Below, piece after piece: positions 27,332 to 37,272 of a stretch of 64,000 bases of DNA (positions within the stretch are counted from its first letter, which is position 1; each line of letters begins with the position of its first letter). A program made the position numbers and the translations under genes. The notes beneath the pieces were generated by a model that searched no databases, was not told where the DNA came from, and saw nothing but the letters and a program-made list of their open reading frames with translations. Origin of the DNA: Flavobacteriales bacterium (GTDB taxonomy: Bacteria; Bacteroidota; Bacteroidia; Flavobacteriales_D; Crocinitomicaceae); the NCBI GenBank assembly GCA_015665275.1, contig JADFAL010000008.1, forward strand, positions 32,094 through 96,093. The letters are read 5' to 3'.

Positions 27332-28684
27332 TTAAAGCGAACGAACGGCTTTTTTGTATTCGTTTCCGCGCTCTTCGTAATTCTCGAACAAATCGAAACT
27401 TGCACATGCCGGAGAAAGCAAAACTGTTTCTTCCTTACGCGCCAATCGATATCCATAAGCTACTGCCTCCATTGCTGAAGAAGCTTCGTAGATTTCAGTA
27501 GTAATAGCGCCAAATGCCTGTTTGATTTTCTCGTTGTCTTTACCAAGACAAATGATCGCTTTCACCTTGTCTTTGACCAATTCTGTTAATTCCGAGTAGT
27601 CGTTTCCTTTATCGACACCACCAACAATCCAAACGGTTGGCTTGTCCATGCTTTCTAGTGCGAACCAGGTAGAATTTACATTCGTTGCTTTGGAATCATT
27701 AATGAATTCGATACCGTGTACTTTCGCCACGAACTCCAATCGGTGCTCTACATTGACGAAGTCGCTCAAGCTTTCTCGAACGGATTCTTTACGGATTTCA
27801 AGAATTCTTGACGCGATTCCGGACGCCAGGGAATTCTGTGCATTGTGCTTGCCCTTGAGGGCTAAATCATGAATTGACATAGTGAATTGATCGTTTATGT
27901 TTGTTGTTATTGTTAGTTGTTCGTTGCTATTGATATATCCCCCGACTTCTTGTGGCTCGGTGAGTGAGAATGGGGCAAACTTTGCTTTGAAATCGCCCTT
28001 TGAGATGATTTCTGTAATGTTTGGGTCATCAAAATTGTAGATGAGCCAATCGTTTGCCGATTGATTTTGCGTAATTCGAAATTTGGAGGCGATATAGTTC
28101 TCCATCTTATTGTCGTAACGGTCCAAATGATCCGGTGTGATATTCATCAACAGAGCGATGTCCGCTTTGAAATCGACCATGCCATCCAACTGGAAAGAAC
28201 TGAGCTCCAAAACGTAGTAATCGAACTCTTTTTCCGCCACTTGCTTTGCGAAGCTATCACCAACATTCCCTGCCAATCCGACGTTCAAACCGGCTTTCTT
28301 TAAGATGTGATGCAAAAGCATTGTGGTGGTAGTTTTTCCGTTACTACCCGTAATACAAATTGTCTTTGCGGTATTGTAATACCCAGCAAATTCGATTTCT
28401 GAAATCACTGGAATACCTTTGGCAATTGCCTTCAGGATCAATGGTGCCATATCCGGAATTCCCGGAGATTTTACAATTAGTTTAGCGTTTAGAATACGCT
28501 CTTCCGAATGCTTTCCTTGCTCCCACTCAACCGATAAATCCGTCAATTCTTTCGCGAAATTTTCCTTCACCTTCCCGAAATCTGAGACAAAGACCTCCCA
28601 GCCCTGCTTTTTTGCAAGCATAGCTGCTCCAACGCCGCTTTCGCCAGCGCCTAAAATGGCTATATGTCCGGGAGTCGGCTTCAA
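27332..28684 (-). CDS. murD: UDP-MurNAc-L-alanine--D-glutamate ligase MurD
   Basis: MurD adds D-Glu to UDP-MurNAc-L-Ala. In this 450-aa protein the N-terminal domain has ILGAGESGVGAAMLA, the P-loop GSNGKTTTTML is near residue 115, the ELSSFQLD segment follows, and the C-terminal domain holds FINDSKATNVNSTWFAL and LLSPACASFDLFENYEERG. All expected motifs are present. The stop is one base upstream of the unknown 157-aa gene and the start one base after mraY. Confidence 0.97.
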   Translation of the reverse strand: MKPTPGHIAILGAGESGVGAAMLAKKQGWEVFVSDFGKVKENFAKELTDLSVEWEQGKHSEERILNAKLIVKSPGIPDMAPLILKAIAKGIPVISEIEFAGYYNTAKTICITGSNGKTTTTMLLHHILKKAGLNVGLAGNVGDSFAKQVAEKEFDYYVLELSSFQLDGMVDFKADIALLMNITPDHLDRYDNKMENYIASKFRITQNQSANDWLIYNFDDPNITEIISKGDFKAKFAPFSLTEPQEVGGYINSNEQLTITTNINDQFTMSIHDLALKGKHNAQNSLASGIASRILEIRKESVRESLSDFVNVEHRLEFVAKVHGIEFINDSKATNVNSTWFALESMDKPTVWIVGGVDKGNDYSELTELVKDKVKAIICLGKDNEKIKQAFGAITTEIYEASSAMEAVAYGYRLARKEETVLLSPACASFDLFENYEERGNEYKKAVRSL

Positions 28685-28685
28685 T

Positions 28686-29933
28686 TTATCTTACTTTGAG
28701 TGTTACTATGGTTATTACCGCGAGTAGGATTGCTATAATCCAAAAGCGAGAAACAATCTTCGCTTCGTGCAATCCTTTTTTCTGGTAATGATGATGGAGC
28801 GGTGCCATTTTAAAGATCCGCCTGCCCTCACCGTATCGTTTCTTAGTGTATTTGAACCAGCCCACTTGCATTACAACCGACAAGTTTTCGATTAAGAATA
28901 CCCCACAAAGAATTGGAATCAACAACTCCTTACGAATGGAAATGGCAAATACAGCAATGATTCCACCGAGCGCCAAACTTCCGGTATCACCCATAAAGAC
29001 CTGCGCCGGAAACGAGTTGTACCAGAGAAACCCGATACAAGCTCCTACAAAGGCCGAAATGAAGATTACCAATTCCTCGGCGTACGGTATGTACATTACA
29101 TCGAGATAGTCGGCGAATTTTACGTTGGTGGAGACATAAGCTAGAATTGCCAGTGCAATCCCCGCGATAGCCGAGGTTCCCGTGGCGAGCCCATCCAGAC
29201 CATCGGTCATATTCGCACCGTTCGACACAGCAATTACGATAAAAATAACCACCGGAATGAACAACAACCAACCATAGGTTCCCGCCCAATCTCCGATCAA
29301 CCAGTTATAGTTAAACTCGTTATCTTTTACGAATGGAACGGTAGTTGTCATGTCTTTGGTACGTACCCACTTCGCGTTGTCTTCAGGCTCCAAATCCTCG
29401 TGCATATCCGTTACCAAAGCTTCGTTCTGTGACAATTTATGGAAGGAATCCACCTTCTTGTGCACTTGAACATCTGGATGGAAATACAAAATGCATCCAA
29501 CGATCAATCCAACTCCTACCTGACCCACTACCTTAAATCGGCCTGCAAGACCTTCTTTGTTCTTTTTAAATACCTTGATATAATCGTCGATGAATCCTAT
29601 CGCCCCCAACCAAACAGTTGCCAACAGCATTGTGATTACGTAGATATTATGAAGCTTAGCAAAAAGCAATGTTGGAATTAATATCGCAGCAAGAATGATC
29701 AATCCTCCCATGGTTGGAGTTCCTTGCTTTGCTAACTGACCCTCCAATCCAAGATCACGCACAGTTTCTCCGATCTGCTGCTTCTGCAACATACCGATGA
29801 GGCGTTTTCCGAAGACCATAGATACGATCAAAGAAGTAATTAGGGCCATCGCCGCTCGGAACGAGATGTACTCGAACAATCCCGCTCCCGGGAAATTAAA
29901 CTCTTGTAGATAATCGAATAAATAGGTAAGCAT
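28686..29933 (-). CDS. mraY: Phospho-MurNAc-pentapeptide transferase MraY
   Basis: MraY makes lipid I on undecaprenyl phosphate in the inner membrane. The 415-aa protein has about ten helices with the family motifs [52 protein letters not shown] and the C-terminal [12 protein letters not shown]. It contains a ~55-residue hydrophilic insert between helices (about residues 155-210), common in Bacteroidetes MraY. Its start overlaps the murE stop by one base. Confidence 0.97.
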   Translation of the reverse strand: MLTYLFDYLQEFNFPGAGLFEYISFRAAMALITSLIVSMVFGKRLIGMLQKQQIGETVRDLGLEGQLAKQGTPTMGGLIILAAILIPTLLFAKLHNIYVITMLLATVWLGAIGFIDDYIKVFKKNKEGLAGRFKVVGQVGVGLIVGCILYFHPDVQVHKKVDSFHKLSQNEALVTDMHEDLEPEDNAKWVRTKDMTTTVPFVKDNEFNYNWLIGDWAGTYGWLLFIPVVIFIVIAVSNGANMTDGLDGLATGTSAIAGIALAILAYVSTNVKFADYLDVMYIPYAEELVIFISAFVGACIGFLWYNSFPAQVFMGDTGSLALGGIIAVFAISIRKELLIPILCGVFLIENLSVVMQVGWFKYTKKRYGEGRRIFKMAPLHHHYQKKGLHEAKIVSRFWIIAILLAVITIVTLKVR

Positions 29934-31393
29934 TATTTATGAAGTTTTGTAAGTAGTTCGTTTACTGTGGCGAGGTCATCGAAATCGTGACGCACCCCTT
30001 TTATTTCTTGATATTTCTCATGTCCTTTCCCGGCTATTAGGATGATATCACCAGTTTCCGACATGGACACTGCAGTTTTGATTGCTTGTCCGCGATTGGT
30101 AATGGAAAGTGTTTTTCTAAAGTTGGCTGCATCCACCCCTTCCATCATGTCTTCAATAATCGCATCCGGCTCTTCGGAACGCGGATTATCTGAAGTCAAA
30201 ATCACCTTGTCGGAGAACTTACATGCGATTTCCGCCATGATTGGCCGTTTTGCCTTGTCGCGATCACCTCCGCAACCGACAACGGTAATTACCTGCTCAT
30301 TTTTCGTGCGGATATTCTCGATGGTCTTCAAGACATTCTCCAATGCATCTGGCGTATGCGCGTAATCTACGATAGCCACAACACCATCGCTGCTTCGTGT
30401 ATACTCAAATCGTCCATCTACGGATCCTAATTCGCTCAATGCCGTCAATACCTCTGTTTCATCGTCTCCCAATTCCTGAGAAACACCGAAAACCGTCAAC
30501 AGGTTGTATGCATTGAAATCACCGATGAGTCGCGTCCATAATTCCGTCCCGTTAATCGTCATTACCAATCCCGAAAACTGATTTTCCAATACCTTCCCAT
30601 GGTAGTCTGAAATTGTCTTCAATGCGTAACTACGCTTCTTTGCTGCGGTATTTTGCAGCATAATCATTCCGTTTCTATCATCAAGATTCGTCAAGGCAAA
30701 TGCTTCTTTTGACAAGTCGTCGAAAAATGCCTTTTTCACACTGATATACTCCTTGAAGGTCTTATGATAATCGAGATGATCGTGCGTGATGTTTGTGAAT
30801 GCCGCGCCCGTAAAATTCAAACCAAGAATTCGGTTTTGATGAATCGCGTGTGAACTCACTTCCATAAAACAGTGCGAAACACCAACCTCTGCCATTTCGG
30901 CAAGAAGTGCATTCAATGAAATGGGATCCGGTGTTGTATGCGTACTCGGAATGTCACGTGCACCAATCTTATTTACCACTGTAGAAATCAATCCACATTC
31001 ATACCCTAACTTTCTATAAAGGTTGAACAGTAAAGTCGTTGTAGTTGTTTTTCCGTTTGTACCTGTTATCCCGATCAACTTCATCTTCGAGGAAGGATCA
31101 TCGTAAAAATTCTTCGCGACAATTGGAAGCGCTTCGGAAGTATCATTCACCACAACCAGTTGCACGGATTCCGGAACATCGACTACCTTTTCCGCAACGA
31201 TTACTGCCACTCCCTTCTCGATTACCTGAGGAATGAAATCGTGTCCGTCGCGCACTGTTCCAACCATTGCGAAAAACACGGAGGAATTGGTCACATCGCG
31301 TGAATCAAAGGTCAAGTGATCCACCGCAATAGCTGTAGCCCCTTTCACCTCTTTGATGTGCACACCATACAATATGTCTTTCAATTCCTGCAT
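29933..31393 (-). CDS. murE: UDP-MurNAc-tripeptide ligase MurE
   Basis: MurE adds the third stem residue. The 486-aa protein has the P-loop [11 protein letters not shown] (near residue 115), the [12 protein letters not shown] segment, the [11 protein letters not shown] motif, and SDNPRSEEP near 405. A DNPR motif at that site is the mark of meso-diaminopimelate-adding enzymes, so this organism probably has DAP-type peptidoglycan. The start overlaps the ftsI stop by one base, and the stop overlaps mraY. Confidence 0.97.
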   Translation of the reverse strand: MQELKDILYGVHIKEVKGATAIAVDHLTFDSRDVTNSSVFFAMVGTVRDGHDFIPQVIEKGVAVIVAEKVVDVPESVQLVVVNDTSEALPIVAKNFYDDPSSKMKLIGITGTNGKTTTTTLLFNLYRKLGYECGLISTVVNKIGARDIPSTHTTPDPISLNALLAEMAEVGVSHCFMEVSSHAIHQNRILGLNFTGAAFTNITHDHLDYHKTFKEYISVKKAFFDDLSKEAFALTNLDDRNGMIMLQNTAAKKRSYALKTISDYHGKVLENQFSGLVMTINGTELWTRLIGDFNAYNLLTVFGVSQELGDDETEVLTALSELGSVDGRFEYTRSSDGVVAIVDYAHTPDALENVLKTIENIRTKNEQVITVVGCGGDRDKAKRPIMAEIACKFSDKVILTSDNPRSEEPDAIIEDMMEGVDAANFRKTLSITNRGQAIKTAVSMSETGDIILIAGKGHEKYQEIKGVRHDFDDLATVNELLTKLHK

Positions 31394-33492
31394 TACTCCA
31401 ATGTGATTTTCATTTGCTTTCCGCGCACCGCTGATTCTCCAGCTTGCAACGATTGCGTTTTAACCGTTCCGTATCCTTTAATAATCGCCCTCATTCCTGC
31501 GCGCTCGATGAGATACACCGCGTCTCTCGCCGACATCCCCACCACATTGGGCACCGTAGTCGTTCCTGCGAATCGTTTTTCCATTACTACTTTCGGCTCG
31601 CGCGACCTAGTAAACACCCAGTCCGACTCCTCTGACTGCGCATAAGGAACACCAAGCAATCGAAATGATTGCGCAAGGTCATAGGCGTAGCCATCTTTAG
31701 AAATAGGAAGCTCTTTTTTCTTTGGCTTTCCTGCATTTACAGGCTTATGGTACTTAAGTGCCGATGCATACACTTTATTTGCAATAGCATTAAACACTGA
31801 CCCGGAAACCACTGCACCGTAAATGCTTTGCGATGGTGCCGACACCACCACAATACATGAATAAATAGGATCTTCTGCTGGGAAGTACCCAACAAATGAG
31901 GCCTGATATTTTTTATCATCCTCCATGGTAGTTTTATCATCAAGGATTCGAGCGGTTCCAGTTTTTCCGGCAATTGAGAAGTTGGCGGAATTGATAGACT
32001 CACCTGTTCCTCGTAACATTACGCCCTTCAAACATTTCTGCAAGTCTTTCAAAGTTCTTTCGGAACACACTTGATCTATGACCACATCGGGCTTGAATGT
32101 TTTCACCTTCTCGCCATCACGATAAATTTCTTTCACAAACTGCGGCCTCATGAATCTGCCGTCGTTCGCAACCGCATTATAAAATGCCAGTGTTTGAAGA
32201 GGAGTTTGCTGCACCTCGTAACCGATAGCCATTGAAGGCAAAGACAACCCTGACCAACCTGCATCCCCAGGTTCGTAAAGCGTAGGCGTTTTCTCCCCCG
32301 AAATGGAAACCCCTAATGGATCTGCTAACCCGAAGCTTTTCAATCTGCGAATGAACTGAGAAGGATTGTTCTTATATGCCTTGTTGATGATCTCGGTAAA
32401 TACATTTGATGATTTCTCAAAAGCTTTCTGGATGGAAATCTCACCGTACCCCCAAGGGTTAGAATCCTTGAACGTTTTGTTGTAGAACGTATAATACCCC
32501 TTGGCATTTACCTGGTCGGAAAGTCGCACCTTCTTATCTTCCAACAACGCCATCAACGACGCCAATTTGAATGTGGATCCGGGCACTTCCTTTGTACCAA
32601 TTGCCTGATTGTAATGCTTCTCGCTATACCCGCCATCGGAATCTCTATGAAGATTTACCATAGCTTTCACATAGCCCGTCCTGACATCCATCACAATCAC
32701 ACACCCTTTTTCTGCTTTTTGCGATTCTAACTGACGCATTAACTCTGTGTGCGCGACGTCCTGAATAGTCATATCAAAGGTAGTGACAATGTCCGCACCA
32801 TCAATTGGCTCTTTGGTAACCAACCCTACCTTTTTCCACCCACTGGCCAACTTTCGCTCCACCTCCTCTCCTGGCTGCCCGGTCAAATAACCATTGTACG
32901 CCATCTCAATTCCGTACTTAGGCACTCCATGTCGATCCAGATTCCCAAGCGTTCTTGCCAACAACTCACCGTGCGGCAATTTGCGTTCGATGTTTTCTAC
33001 ATTGTCTATGATTCCGCCTTTGAAACGGCCCAGATTGAAGATTGGCAATTCTCGAATCTTCTTGCGTTCAAGATTTGTAACCTTAGAACGGATCGGCAGG
33101 TACTTTTTACCTCGAGTTCGTGCCTCACGAATCATTCGTTGATATTCACTCGCCGTTTTATCTGGATAAAGTCTATTCAACCCAATGCAGAGTTCGTTTA
33201 GATCGGACGCAAAAACATCTTGCGACACTACCGTTGGATCCATGTAGATATCGAAATAGGAAACAGAAGTCACCAAAGGAGTCCCGTTCGCATCAAGGAT
33301 TTGCCCACGGCGCGCCTCTCTAGGAACCGTTTTGGTAGCCAGTCGCTTTTCTCCATCACCCTTAGTCAATTGGTTGCTCGTACCATTCTGCATCTGAATA
33401 TTAATGGTCTGAAACAACACCACAAGCAAGAGCACAACGAAACCGAAGTACACTATGTACGCCCTCCAGAGTATGTCCTTCTTCTCACTCAT
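31393..33492 (-). CDS. ftsI: Division transpeptidase FtsI (PBP3) with PASTA domain
   Basis: This 699-aa class B penicillin-binding protein crosslinks septal peptidoglycan. A transmembrane anchor spans residues ~10-31. The dimerisation/pedestal region includes REARRGQILDANG. The transpeptidase domain has STFK at 306-309 (Ser nucleophile), SSN at 361-363 and KTG at 510-512. A C-terminal PASTA domain covers about 645-699 (TTVPNVVGMSARDAVYLIE). The PASTA extension is usual in Bacteroidetes and some other phyla but absent in E. coli. It overlaps the FtsL-like gene by four bases. Confidence 0.96.
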   Translation of the reverse strand: MSEKKDILWRAYIVYFGFVVLLLVVLFQTINIQMQNGTSNQLTKGDGEKRLATKTVPREARRGQILDANGTPLVTSVSYFDIYMDPTVVSQDVFASDLNELCIGLNRLYPDKTASEYQRMIREARTRGKKYLPIRSKVTNLERKKIRELPIFNLGRFKGGIIDNVENIERKLPHGELLARTLGNLDRHGVPKYGIEMAYNGYLTGQPGEEVERKLASGWKKVGLVTKEPIDGADIVTTFDMTIQDVAHTELMRQLESQKAEKGCVIVMDVRTGYVKAMVNLHRDSDGGYSEKHYNQAIGTKEVPGSTFKLASLMALLEDKKVRLSDQVNAKGYYTFYNKTFKDSNPWGYGEISIQKAFEKSSNVFTEIINKAYKNNPSQFIRRLKSFGLADPLGVSISGEKTPTLYEPGDAGWSGLSLPSMAIGYEVQQTPLQTLAFYNAVANDGRFMRPQFVKEIYRDGEKVKTFKPDVVIDQVCSERTLKDLQKCLKGVMLRGTGESINSANFSIAGKTGTARILDDKTTMEDDKKYQASFVGYFPAEDPIYSCIVVVSAPSQSIYGAVVSGSVFNAIANKVYASALKYHKPVNAGKPKKKELPISKDGYAYDLAQSFRLLGVPYAQSEESDWVFTRSREPKVVMEKRFAGTTTVPNVVGMSARDAVYLIERAGMRAIIKGYGTVKTQSLQAGESAVRGKQMKITLE

Positions 33493-33953
33493 TTATTCTT
33501 TTTCTTCTTAATCCGAATCACTTTTGTCGGATTCACTGTTTCTTTCAACCCTTGCGACTCCAATTGCTCCACCAATCGCACACGTCTTGTCTCCTCTTCT
33601 AACCGTGCTTTCGACTCAAAATAATCAGATGTCACCTCATCCAATTCTGATTGCGTTGTGTTCACGTTGCGCGTTAACTCTTTTCCGTAATAACCTTTCG
33701 CAACCACTAAAAGCATCAAGAAAATGATGAAGAAGATGAAGCCTAGATTGTTCGTCATAAACTCCTTCGTTAGGAAATCTCCGTTCAGAATCTGCACGAA
33801 TGCATTCGGACCAGTTCGCTTCGAAGGCTTCTTCCCTTTTGCTGCTCTCTTCTTATCTTTTGCCGCAGCTTTATCGGCTGCCTTTTTATCTTTTTTCTTT
33901 TGCGCTGCCTCCTGCTCGTCTAACTGCGCCTTGTCTAAAAACTCGTTATCCAT
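33489..33953 (-). CDS. FtsL-like divisome protein
   Basis: The 154-aa protein has a Lys/Ala-rich cytoplasmic N-terminus (residues ~18-48), one transmembrane helix (about 68-88) and a ~50-residue coiled coil in the periplasm, ending in a Lys tail. This topology and the place between rsmH and ftsI are those of FtsL, which recruits FtsI/FtsW together with FtsB. The long basic N-terminus is unlike E. coli FtsL but common in this phylum. Sequence similarity is too low to name it by motif alone. Confidence 0.85.
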   Translation of the reverse strand: MDNEFLDKAQLDEQEAAQKKKDKKAADKAAAKDKKRAAKGKKPSKRTGPNAFVQILNGDFLTKEFMTNNLGFIFFIIFLMLLVVAKGYYGKELTRNVNTTQSELDEVTSDYFESKARLEEETRRVRLVEQLESQGLKETVNPTKVIRIKKKKNK

Positions 33954-34857
33954 TACGTTCAGCTATTCTTAATTTAGCACTGCGTGCTCGACTATTACTT
34001 TCTATCTCTTCTTCGCTTGCCGTAACTGGGTGGCGAACAATTTCTGTGAATGGCTTGATGACATTCCCGAAAAAATCTTTGGTGATTTCACCTGAAAAGG
34101 ACCCCCGCTTCATGAAGTTTTTCACTAGGCGATCCTCAAGAGAGTGATACGACATTACCACCAATCTACCACCGGGCACCAACACCTCTTCGGTTGCCTT
34201 CAGAAACGATTCCAATACCCCCATTTCGTCATTCACTTCGATGCGAATAGCTTGAAATAACTGGGCGTTGTATTTATTTTCTTTGAACTTCGGAGCACAA
34301 GAAGCTCCAATCTCTGCCAACCTGCCGGTTGTGTTGATCGGCGCGGAATTACGCTCCTTAAGAATGGTTCGAACTAATTTCGGCGTGTTTTGAATTTCAC
34401 CATAGGACCGGAATACCCTGAAAAGATCATTCTCTTCATAAGTATTCACTACTTTCTTTGCGGTGAGGTCACCATTTTGATTCATGCGCATATCCAACTC
34501 AGCATCTCCTCTAATGGAAAAACCGCGCGCACCTTCGTCGAACTGATGCGATGACACACCAAGATCCGCAAGAATCCCGTCCACCTGCTTCACACCCAAC
34601 ATTCGAAGATGATTTTGGATGTACGCGAAATTTGCTGCTACGAAATAAAAGTTGGGTGCTTCCCATGCGTTTGCACGAGCATCAGGGTCCTGGTCGAACA
34701 CGATCAATTTCCCATTCTCGCTCAACTGATCAAACATGGCACGCGAATGACCACCACCTCCAAACGTAACATCGAGATACACGCCATCCGGACGCATCTG
34801 CAATCCATCCAGACACTCCTTAAGCATTACCGGTATGTGATAGGTATTATTCGTCAT
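33946..34857 (-). CDS. rsmH: 16S rRNA m4C1402 methyltransferase RsmH (MraW)
   Basis: RsmH methylates N4 of C1402 in 16S rRNA using S-adenosylmethionine. The 303-aa protein has HIPVMLKECLDGL at the N-terminus, the SAM motif YLDVTFGGGGHSRAM, the ILADLGVSSHQFDEGARGFS stretch, and VMSYHSLEDRLVKNFM near the C-terminus. The ATG at 34857 is preferred over an in-frame TTG at 34863. It overlaps mraZ by 11 bases and the FtsL-like gene by eight. Confidence 0.97.
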   Translation of the reverse strand: MTNNTYHIPVMLKECLDGLQMRPDGVYLDVTFGGGGHSRAMFDQLSENGKLIVFDQDPDARANAWEAPNFYFVAANFAYIQNHLRMLGVKQVDGILADLGVSSHQFDEGARGFSIRGDAELDMRMNQNGDLTAKKVVNTYEENDLFRVFRSYGEIQNTPKLVRTILKERNSAPINTTGRLAEIGASCAPKFKENKYNAQLFQAIRIEVNDEMGVLESFLKATEEVLVPGGRLVVMSYHSLEDRLVKNFMKRGSFSGEITKDFFGNVIKPFTEIVRHPVTASEEEIESNSRARSAKLRIAERNG

Positions 34858-35305
34858 GATCAAGGTCTCCCATTACTTCATCTGCTAAATCAGCAAAATC
34901 CGCCATGGAGCCTTCGATCACTTCAAAGTACTTGGTCTTATCCCAGATTTCAATTCGATCGTGATATGCGATCAACATTACCTCCTGTTTTAATCCAACT
35001 CGATCCATATGAGCCACAGGAACAAGTGCACGCCCCGCTTTATCAAGCGAAACCAACTTTGCTCCTTGATGGAAGAGTCGGTAAAACATTCGATTTTTCG
35101 GTTTGAAGAGATTCATTTTCCCGAGTTTTTCACTCAGTTTTTCCCATTCGTAAAGTGGGAACATTGTTAAACAATCCTCGAAACCTTTGTTCAACATGAA
35201 ATCGCGTTGTGCTGCAGGAGGAAGCTGCTTCCGTAATCCGGAAGGAAACATGAAACGCCCTTTCGCGTCCAATTTTACTTCATATTCTCCTACTAATCCT
35301 GCCAT
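34847..35305 (-). CDS. mraZ: Transcriptional regulator MraZ
   Basis: MraZ is the DNA-binding repressor of the dcw cluster. The 152-aa protein starts MAGLVGEYEVKLDAKGRFMFPSG (ATG at 35305; an upstream in-frame ATG at 35344 would add 13 residues and overlap the operator). It has two SpoVT-AbrB-like halves with DAKGR and its variant DKAGRALVP. It heads the division cluster, and matching GTGGT boxes lie 35 and ~155 bases upstream. Confidence 0.96.
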   Translation of the reverse strand: MAGLVGEYEVKLDAKGRFMFPSGLRKQLPPAAQRDFMLNKGFEDCLTMFPLYEWEKLSEKLGKMNLFKPKNRMFYRLFHQGAKLVSLDKAGRALVPVAHMDRVGLKQEVMLIAYHDRIEIWDKTKYFEVIEGSMADFADLADEVMGDLDHDE

Positions 35306-35339
35306 GACGGTTATAATGGGATAAAAATAATCGATTTCT

Positions 35340-35354
35340 ACCACTTTTTACCAC
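35340..35354 (-). promoter_or_regulatory. MraZ operator, proximal pair
   Basis: On the minus strand this reads GTGGTAAAAAGTGGT: two GTGGT boxes with a ten-base period. That is the established form of MraZ sites (GTGGN repeats spaced by five bases). It lies 35 bases upstream of the mraZ start and would allow autoregulation of the dcw operon. Confidence 0.85.
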
Positions 35355-35460
35355 CAAATTCCATATTGTTGATAAAGTATAAACGATACAAACGAGAAAA
35401 GGTTGCATTGACAACAAAGTAATTGCCGTTTTTACTGGTAAATTAAGTCAATTAGCAAAA

Positions 35461-35475
35461 GTGGTAATAAGTGGT
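35461..35475 (+). promoter_or_regulatory. Second MraZ-type box pair in opposite orientation
   Basis: GTGGTAATAAGTGGT on the plus strand has the same ten-base period as the proximal site but points the other way, 106 bases upstream. It could mark a second MraZ site or an upstream plus-strand transcript. Confidence 0.65.
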
Positions 35476-35638
35476 AAATAGAATCAAATGTGTTGATAAC
35501 TTTGGAGTTATGAACAGCCAATTATCGGGAGTGAAAGCTGAATTTGAAATGAAGTTGAGTACTTGTTGAAGGTCGGGTGAAAGCAGACGGACTGCTCGAA
35601 TACCATATCGCTATACCGTGTTATTGCTTTATTGCTTT

Positions 35639-35670
35639 ATTGCCATATAACTAAATGGTTATATAGCAAT
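35639..35670. repeat. Inverted repeat in the mraZ upstream region
   Basis: ATTGCCATATAAC (35639-35651) pairs with GTTATATAGCAAT (35658-35670) with one mismatch and a six-base loop. It is preceded by short ATTGCTTT direct repeats. The 487-base gap between mraZ and the DMT transporter otherwise holds the two MraZ boxes and no gene that I can support. Confidence 0.6.
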
Positions 35671-35780
35671 TTGGATTTTGCTTTGATTCAAACTCTGGAA
35701 TCGTTACCTTAAAGAATATCGTTAACACCACATCCTCAACAATATCCCCATACCCTAACTGACCACTGCTTCATTTAGCG

Positions 35781-35788
35781 TATTTTTG
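35781..35788 (+). promoter_or_regulatory. Bacteroidetes -7 promoter element
   Basis: TATTTTTG matches TAnnTTTG exactly and ends five bases before the GTG start of the DMT transporter gene, implying a leaderless or almost leaderless transcript. No clear -33 TTTG is seen at the proper distance. Confidence 0.45.
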
Positions 35789-35792
35789 CGGC

Positions 35793-36725
35793 GTGAATAA
35801 CTCGTTAAGCAATTGGATTTTACTTCTCGTATTGTCGGCCATCTGGGGAAGCAGTTTCATTTTAATGAAATTGGGCATGGAGACCACATCTGGGGAACCT
35901 ATTTTCTCTCATACTCAAGTTGCAGCATTACGCATGTGTATCGCAGCACTATTTTTACTTCCCTTTGCCATCAATGCCTTACGTAGGCTAACATGGAACA
36001 ACACTTGGAAACTCGCCATAGTTGGACTTCTAGGGAATTTCGCACCTTCATTTTTATTCACGTTTGCTGAAACTGGGATTTCGACAGGTTACGCCGGAAT
36101 GCTTAACAGCTGCACCCCCATTTTCGCATTAATTATTGGTTTTGTGGCATTTCAAAACAAACTGAATGGATTACAAATTTTAGGTGTCGTTATTGGAACG
36201 ATTGGCATTGTGGGACTCACATTATCGGGGCAGAATGTTTCATTGGAAGGAAGCTGGATTCACGTGGGGGCCGTTGTATTAGCTACACTAGGATATGCCA
36301 TCAGTTTAAACACCATCAAATACACGTTGCAGCATTTAAAAAGTATAGAGATCACAGCACTCTCTTTCTTAATTATTTTGTTTCCGGGAATTCCGGCAGT
36401 GCTATTCTCAGGAACTTTTGAAACGATTAACACCAACCCTCATGCATTGACAGGACTGGGCTACATCACTGTTCTAAGTGTGATCGGAACCGCGTTTGCC
36501 GTAATCCTGTTCAATCGATTGATATCCAATTCTTCAATCTTGTTCACAAGCAGCGTAACATATCTAATTCCTTTGGTAGCGCTGTTAATCGGGATTGCTT
36601 TCAATGAGCAAATCAATGCATTTCAAATAGGATCAATGCTCGTAATTTTAAGCGGAGTATTTGTGGCGAATGTGATTGGCAGGAAGAAGAAACAAAAAAC
36701 CCGTAACGACAAGTTACGGGCATAA
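35793..36725 (+). CDS. EamA/DMT-superfamily transporter
   Basis: The 310-aa protein has ten predicted helices in two similar halves, the first with LSAIWGSSFILMKLG near residue 15 and the second beginning near 155. This is the EamA duplication of the drug/metabolite transporter superfamily in the inner membrane. The substrate (amino acid, nucleoside or other metabolite) is not predictable. A basic tail ends the protein. GTG is the start codon; a TATTTTTG promoter element lies just upstream. Its last codons include the terminator of the convergent downstream gene. Confidence 0.9.
   Translation: MNNSLSNWILLLVLSAIWGSSFILMKLGMETTSGEPIFSHTQVAALRMCIAALFLLPFAINALRRLTWNNTWKLAIVGLLGNFAPSFLFTFAETGISTGYAGMLNSCTPIFALIIGFVAFQNKLNGLQILGVVIGTIGIVGLTLSGQNVSLEGSWIHVGAVVLATLGYAISLNTIKYTLQHLKSIEITALSFLIILFPGIPAVLFSGTFETINTNPHALTGLGYITVLSVIGTAFAVILFNRLISNSSILFTSSVTYLIPLVALLIGIAFNEQINAFQIGSMLVILSGVFVANVIGRKKKQKTRNDKLRA
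36694..36720 (-). terminator. Terminator of the 36748-37098 gene, inside the DMT coding end
   Basis: CCCGTAAC (36700-36707) and GTTACGGG (36713-36720) form a perfect eight-base stem with a five-base loop. On the minus strand it is followed by TTTTTTGTTTC, so it serves the minus-strand gene although it lies within the last codons of the plus-strand gene. Confidence 0.8.
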
Positions 36726-36747
36726 ATTCATTTATTTACAATCCTTA

Positions 36748-37098
36748 CTAATGTCCGTTTGAAACCGTAATTTGGCACTCACCACCACCTGGGAAAGAGG
36801 ACTTAATTTGGAAACTCCCAGAAGGAGTAACCGCCGGAGCCCCTACAGCAGGGTCTTTAAATTCGATATTCCCTATTTGAAATCCTGAATCCACAAACGT
36901 AGACTTGAAACCGCATCCTTTAGCAAACGGAGCGAAAGAGTCGTTTCCTATATTCAACACCAACAATTGATTTGGCATTATTTTCGTTCCAAGCTTAGGA
37001 AAGTATTCCCAGTTAACATCATCCAAGATTTGATCAATATTCGTGAAAACTATAAAATCGGAACATTCATTCTGAATGGTTACTTTTGCTGACATCAT
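36748..37098 (-). CDS. Small beta-rich protein of unknown function
   Basis: I do not recognise this 116-aa protein. It has no signal peptide or membrane helix. It begins MMSAKVTIQNECSDFIVF and has three further cysteines or aromatic clusters; Gly, Pro and Ser are frequent toward the end (FPGGGECQITVSNGH). The alternation of hydrophobic residues suggests a beta-sandwich, as in small cytolysin-like or lectin-like proteins, but this is a guess. It has its own terminator and a long AT-rich upstream region, so it is a single-gene transcript. Confidence 0.7.
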   Translation of the reverse strand: MMSAKVTIQNECSDFIVFTNIDQILDDVNWEYFPKLGTKIMPNQLLVLNIGNDSFAPFAKGCGFKSTFVDSGFQIGNIEFKDPAVGAPAVTPSGSFQIKSSFPGGGECQITVSNGH

Positions 37099-37272
37099 AT
37101 TTATACATGTTTTAGTTATAATTCAAATATACATTTGAACTTTACTGCATAACTTAACATTGTATCAAAGACAGAATTCCGCGTCACAAAAGCCACAAAT
37201 CAGTGCAATAAGAAAATCAGAAACAAAAAAAGACGACCCATTGAATCGCCTTTGCTCTAATTCATTTTCAAG

